The notes beneath the pieces are model-generated. The model saw only the letters and a program-made list of their open reading frames with translations, did not search any database and was not told where the DNA came from. Shown here piece after piece: positions 7,909-9,849 of a DNA stretch of 9,849 bases; within the stretch, counting starts at the first letter, position 1, and each line of letters begins with the position of its first letter. The position numbers were made by a program, and so were the translations under genes. This stretch comes from Bdellovibrionales bacterium (GTDB lineage Bacteria; Bdellovibrionota; Bacteriovoracia; Bacteriovoracales; Bacteriovoracaceae): contig JAHFAA010000120.1 in the NCBI GenBank assembly GCA_023250775.1, positions 1-9,849 on the forward strand, given 5' to 3'.

Positions 7909-9051
7909 GTGCTGGCACCCTGCTGTGCCTTTTGCTCTACCATCCATCGAAGATAGGCATCAATAAAACTATCAAGGTTGCCATCCAAAACAGCTTCGGC
8001 GGTAAAGACTTCGTGTCCTGTGCGATGATCTTTAACCAGCTTGTAAGGATGTAAAACATAAGAACGGATCTGCGCGCCCCAACCAATATCATCCTTCTCG
8101 GCTTCGATGGCATCGGTCTTGGCACGACGCTTGGCCAGTTCTAACTCATATAAGCGAGAACGGAGAATTTTTAGCGCCAGGGCCTTATTTTTAAGTTGGC
8201 TGCGTTCCTTTTGACAGACGACGACAATTCCCGTTGGAAGGTGGGTAAAACGGACTGCCGAATCGGTGGTATTGACTGACTGCCCGCCTGCACCACCCGA
8301 GCGAAAAACTTCGATTTTCAAATCTTTATCGGCAATGACTATTTCGATAGTATCGTCTATTTCGGGAGTCACCCAGATTGAAGCGAAGGAAGTATGTCTT
8401 CGAGCATTGGAATCAAAAGGAGAAATACGCACCAGCCGATGAACGCCGGATTCTGATTTCAAAAGTCCGTAGGCAAACGGCCCCTCCACCATAAAGGAAA
8501 CCGACTTGATGCCGGCCGTCTCACCTTCCTGAGTATCAATCAACGAAAGTTTAAATCCTTTATCTTCTGCCCAGTGGATTAGCATCCGATAGAGCATCGC
8601 GGCCCAATCACATGACTCTGTACCACCTGCACCGGCGTTAATGCTGATGATGGCATTTAAGGAATCACTTTCATCAGAAAGCAAGACCTTCTGTTCGATT
8701 TGCTTGTACTGCTTAATAAATTTGTCAAAAATTGTGAGCGCTTCTTTGCCTGAAGCCAGATCGTCATCCTGAGTGACAAATTCATACAAAATAAAAAATT
8801 CGTCGCGCAGCTGTTCCAACAACAGATAATTAGATGAAATATCTTTTATCGCCGATTTTTCCTGCTGGATTTTGGCGGCGTTCTGAGAGTCGTTCCAAAA
8901 ACCTTCCATCGATTCCATGTGGGCAATTTCTTGAAGGCGTGTGAGCTTTTTATCGATTTCAAAGAGACCTCCGAAGCATCGATAATTTATCTTCGTGGGC
9001 CTTAATAATATTTTTATACTCGTCGAGTTTAATCTTTATTGTTTCGTCCAT
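7905..9051 (-). CDS. prfB: Peptide chain release factor 2 (RF2), made by programmed +1 frameshift
   Basis: RF2 ends translation at UGA and UAA. ATG 9051, with AAAGG at 9062-9058, opens a 30-codon zero frame ending in CTT TGA at 8964-8959. Skipping the T at 8961 continues at GAA 8960 through to the TGA at 7907-7905. The joined product has 381 residues (365 in E. coli); across the junction it reads MLRRSL then EIDKKLTRLQEI, which fits RF2 on both sides. The stop-recognition tripeptide SPF is at about 210-212 and the peptide-release GGQ at about 255-257, both intact and almost at E. coli positions. SPF, rather than PAT/PVT, separates it from RF1. A plain ORF reading would start falsely at ATG 8918. 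It follows ybeY by 11 bases and overlaps lolC by 4. The C-terminus carries a short polar tail ending GAST. Confidence 0.96.
8959..8973 (-). promoter_or_regulatory. Programmed +1 ribosomal frameshift site of prfB
   Basis: On the minus strand the site reads CGGAGG (8973-8968), a 3-base spacer TCT, then CTT TGA (8964-8959). This is the layout known for bacterial RF2: an internal Shine-Dalgarno-like hexamer exactly three bases before a CUU codon that slips by +1 on UGA when RF2 is scarce. The base after TGA is A, whereas C is the usual base at known sites. A backup TAA follows in the zero frame at 8952-8950, so unshifted ribosomes cannot go far. Unshifted reading gives a 30-residue peptide. Confidence 0.95.
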
Positions 9052-9062
9052 GATCTGCCTTT

Positions 9063-9605
9063 CTAGTATTTTGCCTTACGATATATTTTGGCCACGATCT
9101 CATTTTCGAGATTCTGCATAATTTGCTCTTCTCTTCGAGATTTTTCATGATCAAACCCCAAAAGATGCAACAGGCCATGAGTATAGAGATGTAAAATTTC
9201 CTGTTCAAGAGAAATATGGAATTCTTTCGCCTGTTTTCGCGCCTTCGGGACACAAATATAGATCTCACCCAATGATAAGGGGGATGGCAGGGGAAATTCC
9301 CCATGGCCACGCCTCAAACTATCAAACAAGGGGAACGAGAGAACATCAGTCACTTTGTTAATTTTTCGGTAACGTGCATTTAAGCTGCTAATTTTCTGCG
9401 CACCACATAAAACAACGTGCCAGTTCACAACATCGACACCTGTAAGATCAACGATCTGCATTTTGTGCGAGGACAGTTGAAAAAATTGCTTTAAAAAAAC
9501 TTCGCTAACCCAATCAAGGGCCTTGAGTCGAAATCCTTCTGGTCTTATGTTCTTTAGAGTAGAGTGATATTGCGCTTTAATTTTAATAAGTGAAACCTTG
9601 GTCAA
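9063..9605 (-). CDS. ybeY: Endoribonuclease YbeY (16S rRNA 3' maturation and ribosome quality control)
   Basis: YbeY is a zinc metalloprotein needed for 16S rRNA 3'-end processing and late 30S quality control. The signature is complete: HGLLHLLGFDH at 143-153, with zinc-ligand histidines 143, 147 and 153. TDVLSFP at 86-92 and the preceding Arg80 (E. coli Arg59 region) are also present, but the usual RGKDxP wording is RKINKV here. SLGEIYIC at 111-118 matches the conserved GDI(V/Y)I strand. The frame starts with TTG at 9605, giving 180 residues, longer than the usual 150-160. AGG at 9612-9610 is a short ribosome site 4 bases upstream. There is no ATG or GTG between it and Met49, and starting at Met49 would lose part of the fold, so TTG is the best choice but uncertain. 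It is followed by prfB after 11 bases, giving a small translation-linked pair. Confidence 0.9.
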   Translation of the reverse strand: MTKVSLIKIKAQYHSTLKNIRPEGFRLKALDWVSEVFLKQFFQLSSHKMQIVDLTGVDVVNWHVVLCGAQKISSLNARYRKINKVTDVLSFPLFDSLRRGHGEFPLPSPLSLGEIYICVPKARKQAKEFHISLEQEILHLYTHGLLHLLGFDHEKSRREEQIMQNLENEIVAKIYRKAKY

Positions 9606-9614
9606 AAGACCTAC

Positions 9615-9620
9615 TATAAT
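9615..9620 (+). promoter_or_regulatory. Consensus -10 box for mazG, placing the start site at the mazG ATG
   Basis: A perfect TATAAT ends 6 bases before the mazG ATG at 9627. Usual -10 to +1 spacing would put transcription start at 9626-9628, so the message would have essentially no leader. There is no good -35: the best nearby hexamers are TGAAAC at 9591-9596 and TTGGTC at 9598-9603, the latter too close. On the other strand the same AT-rich bases hold TATATT and TATAGT, which could serve ybeY. Confidence 0.5.
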
Positions 9621-9626
9621 ATATCT

Positions 9627-9849
9627 ATGAATAAACTAACAGATGCTTTCCTGACAATAAAAAGACTGCGCGACCCTGTTCATGGCTGCCCATGGGATCT
9701 GGAACAGACTCATCGAAGTCTGGCAAAATACCTGGTTGAAGAATGCTACGAATTTCTGGCCACGCTCGAAACCCTAGATGATGCTGCGATGGCGCAGGAA
9801 CTGGGTGATATTTTATTACAAGTCTATCTTCACAGTATTTTGGCGGAAG
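9627..9849 (+). CDS. mazG: MazG nucleoside triphosphate pyrophosphohydrolase (partial, 3' end off window)
   Basis: MazG hydrolyses NTPs and dNTPs to the monophosphate plus pyrophosphate, removing non-standard nucleotides and, in E. coli, affecting ppGpp levels. The first 74 residues are in the window. They hold the family opening LRDPVHGCPWDLEQTH (14-29), with GCPWD and QTH highly typical of the MazG N-terminal domain. The metal-binding pattern EExxE is at 38-42 (EECYE) and its partner ExxD at 58-61 (ELGD), followed by ILLQVYLHS. All visible metal ligands are present. The rest of the gene is beyond the edge, so one- or two-domain length cannot be judged. It is the only plus-strand gene, diverging from ybeY with about 21 bases between the start codons. 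No Shine-Dalgarno sequence precedes the ATG. Confidence 0.92.
   Translation, partial: MNKLTDAFLTIKRLRDPVHGCPWDLEQTHRSLAKYLVEECYEFLATLETLDDAAMAQELGDILLQVYLHSILAE

Noticed and set aside
7909..7947. Longer start for the Lol permease, 13 codons upstream
   Set aside because: Lies inside prfB, adds only polar residues before the first membrane helix, and ATG 7908 forms a typical ATGA overlap.
8916..8918. ATG 8918 as the start of RF2
   Set aside because: It would drop the conserved N-terminal helix; the zero-frame start at 9051 plus the frameshift restores a full-length RF2.
8959..8961. Internal TGA in prfB as a disabling mutation or sequencing error
   Set aside because: The SD-like hexamer, spacing and CTT TGA match the known programmed site exactly, and both sides encode RF2.

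Overview
The window is a compact block of core bacterial genes. Nine complete genes and one partial gene lie on the minus strand. A tenth complete-family gene, mazG, starts on the plus strand at the right edge. Read 5'->3' on the minus strand the order is ybeY, prfB, lolC/E, lolD, bamA, skp, lpxD, fabZ, lpxA, then a Gfo/Idh/MocA oxidoreductase that runs off the left edge. There is almost no non-coding DNA. The largest gap is about 109 bases, between lolD and bamA. I see no tRNA, rRNA, CRISPR array, insertion sequence, phage gene or large repeat.

The organism is a Gram-negative bacterium with a lipid A outer membrane. The order lolC-lolD-bamA-skp-lpxD-fabZ-lpxA followed by a sugar oxidoreductase is one I associate with the former Deltaproteobacteria. 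The lean, AT-leaning coding and the oxidoreductase beside lpxA would fit a Bdellovibrionota-type organism, but this is inference and no marker in the window settles it.

Region 9063-9849 has two divergent genes about 21 bases apart: mazG (plus, probably leaderless) and ybeY (minus, TTG start). Region 7905-9051 is prfB (RF2), whose full product needs a programmed +1 frameshift at an internal TGA near 8960; a simple ORF caller would truncate it to a start at 8918. Region 6016-7908 holds a lipoprotein-release ABC permease and ATPase, joined to prfB by a 4-base ATGA overlap. Region 3082-5906 encodes outer-membrane protein assembly: BamA and the periplasmic chaperone Skp. Region 1-3029 is early lipid A synthesis: LpxD, a FabZ-type dehydratase with an extra segment, LpxA, and the oxidoreductase.

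Together the genes handle envelope construction: lipoprotein export (Lol), beta-barrel insertion (Bam/Skp) and lipid A acylation (Lpx/Fab), preceded by two translation genes (YbeY, RF2). The most informative clue is the oxidoreductase directly after lpxA. It is a good GnnA candidate, which would mean that lipid A here is built on 2,3-diamino-2,3-dideoxyglucose with amide-linked 3-acyl chains. I found no clearly new system; the points of interest are refinements of known ones.
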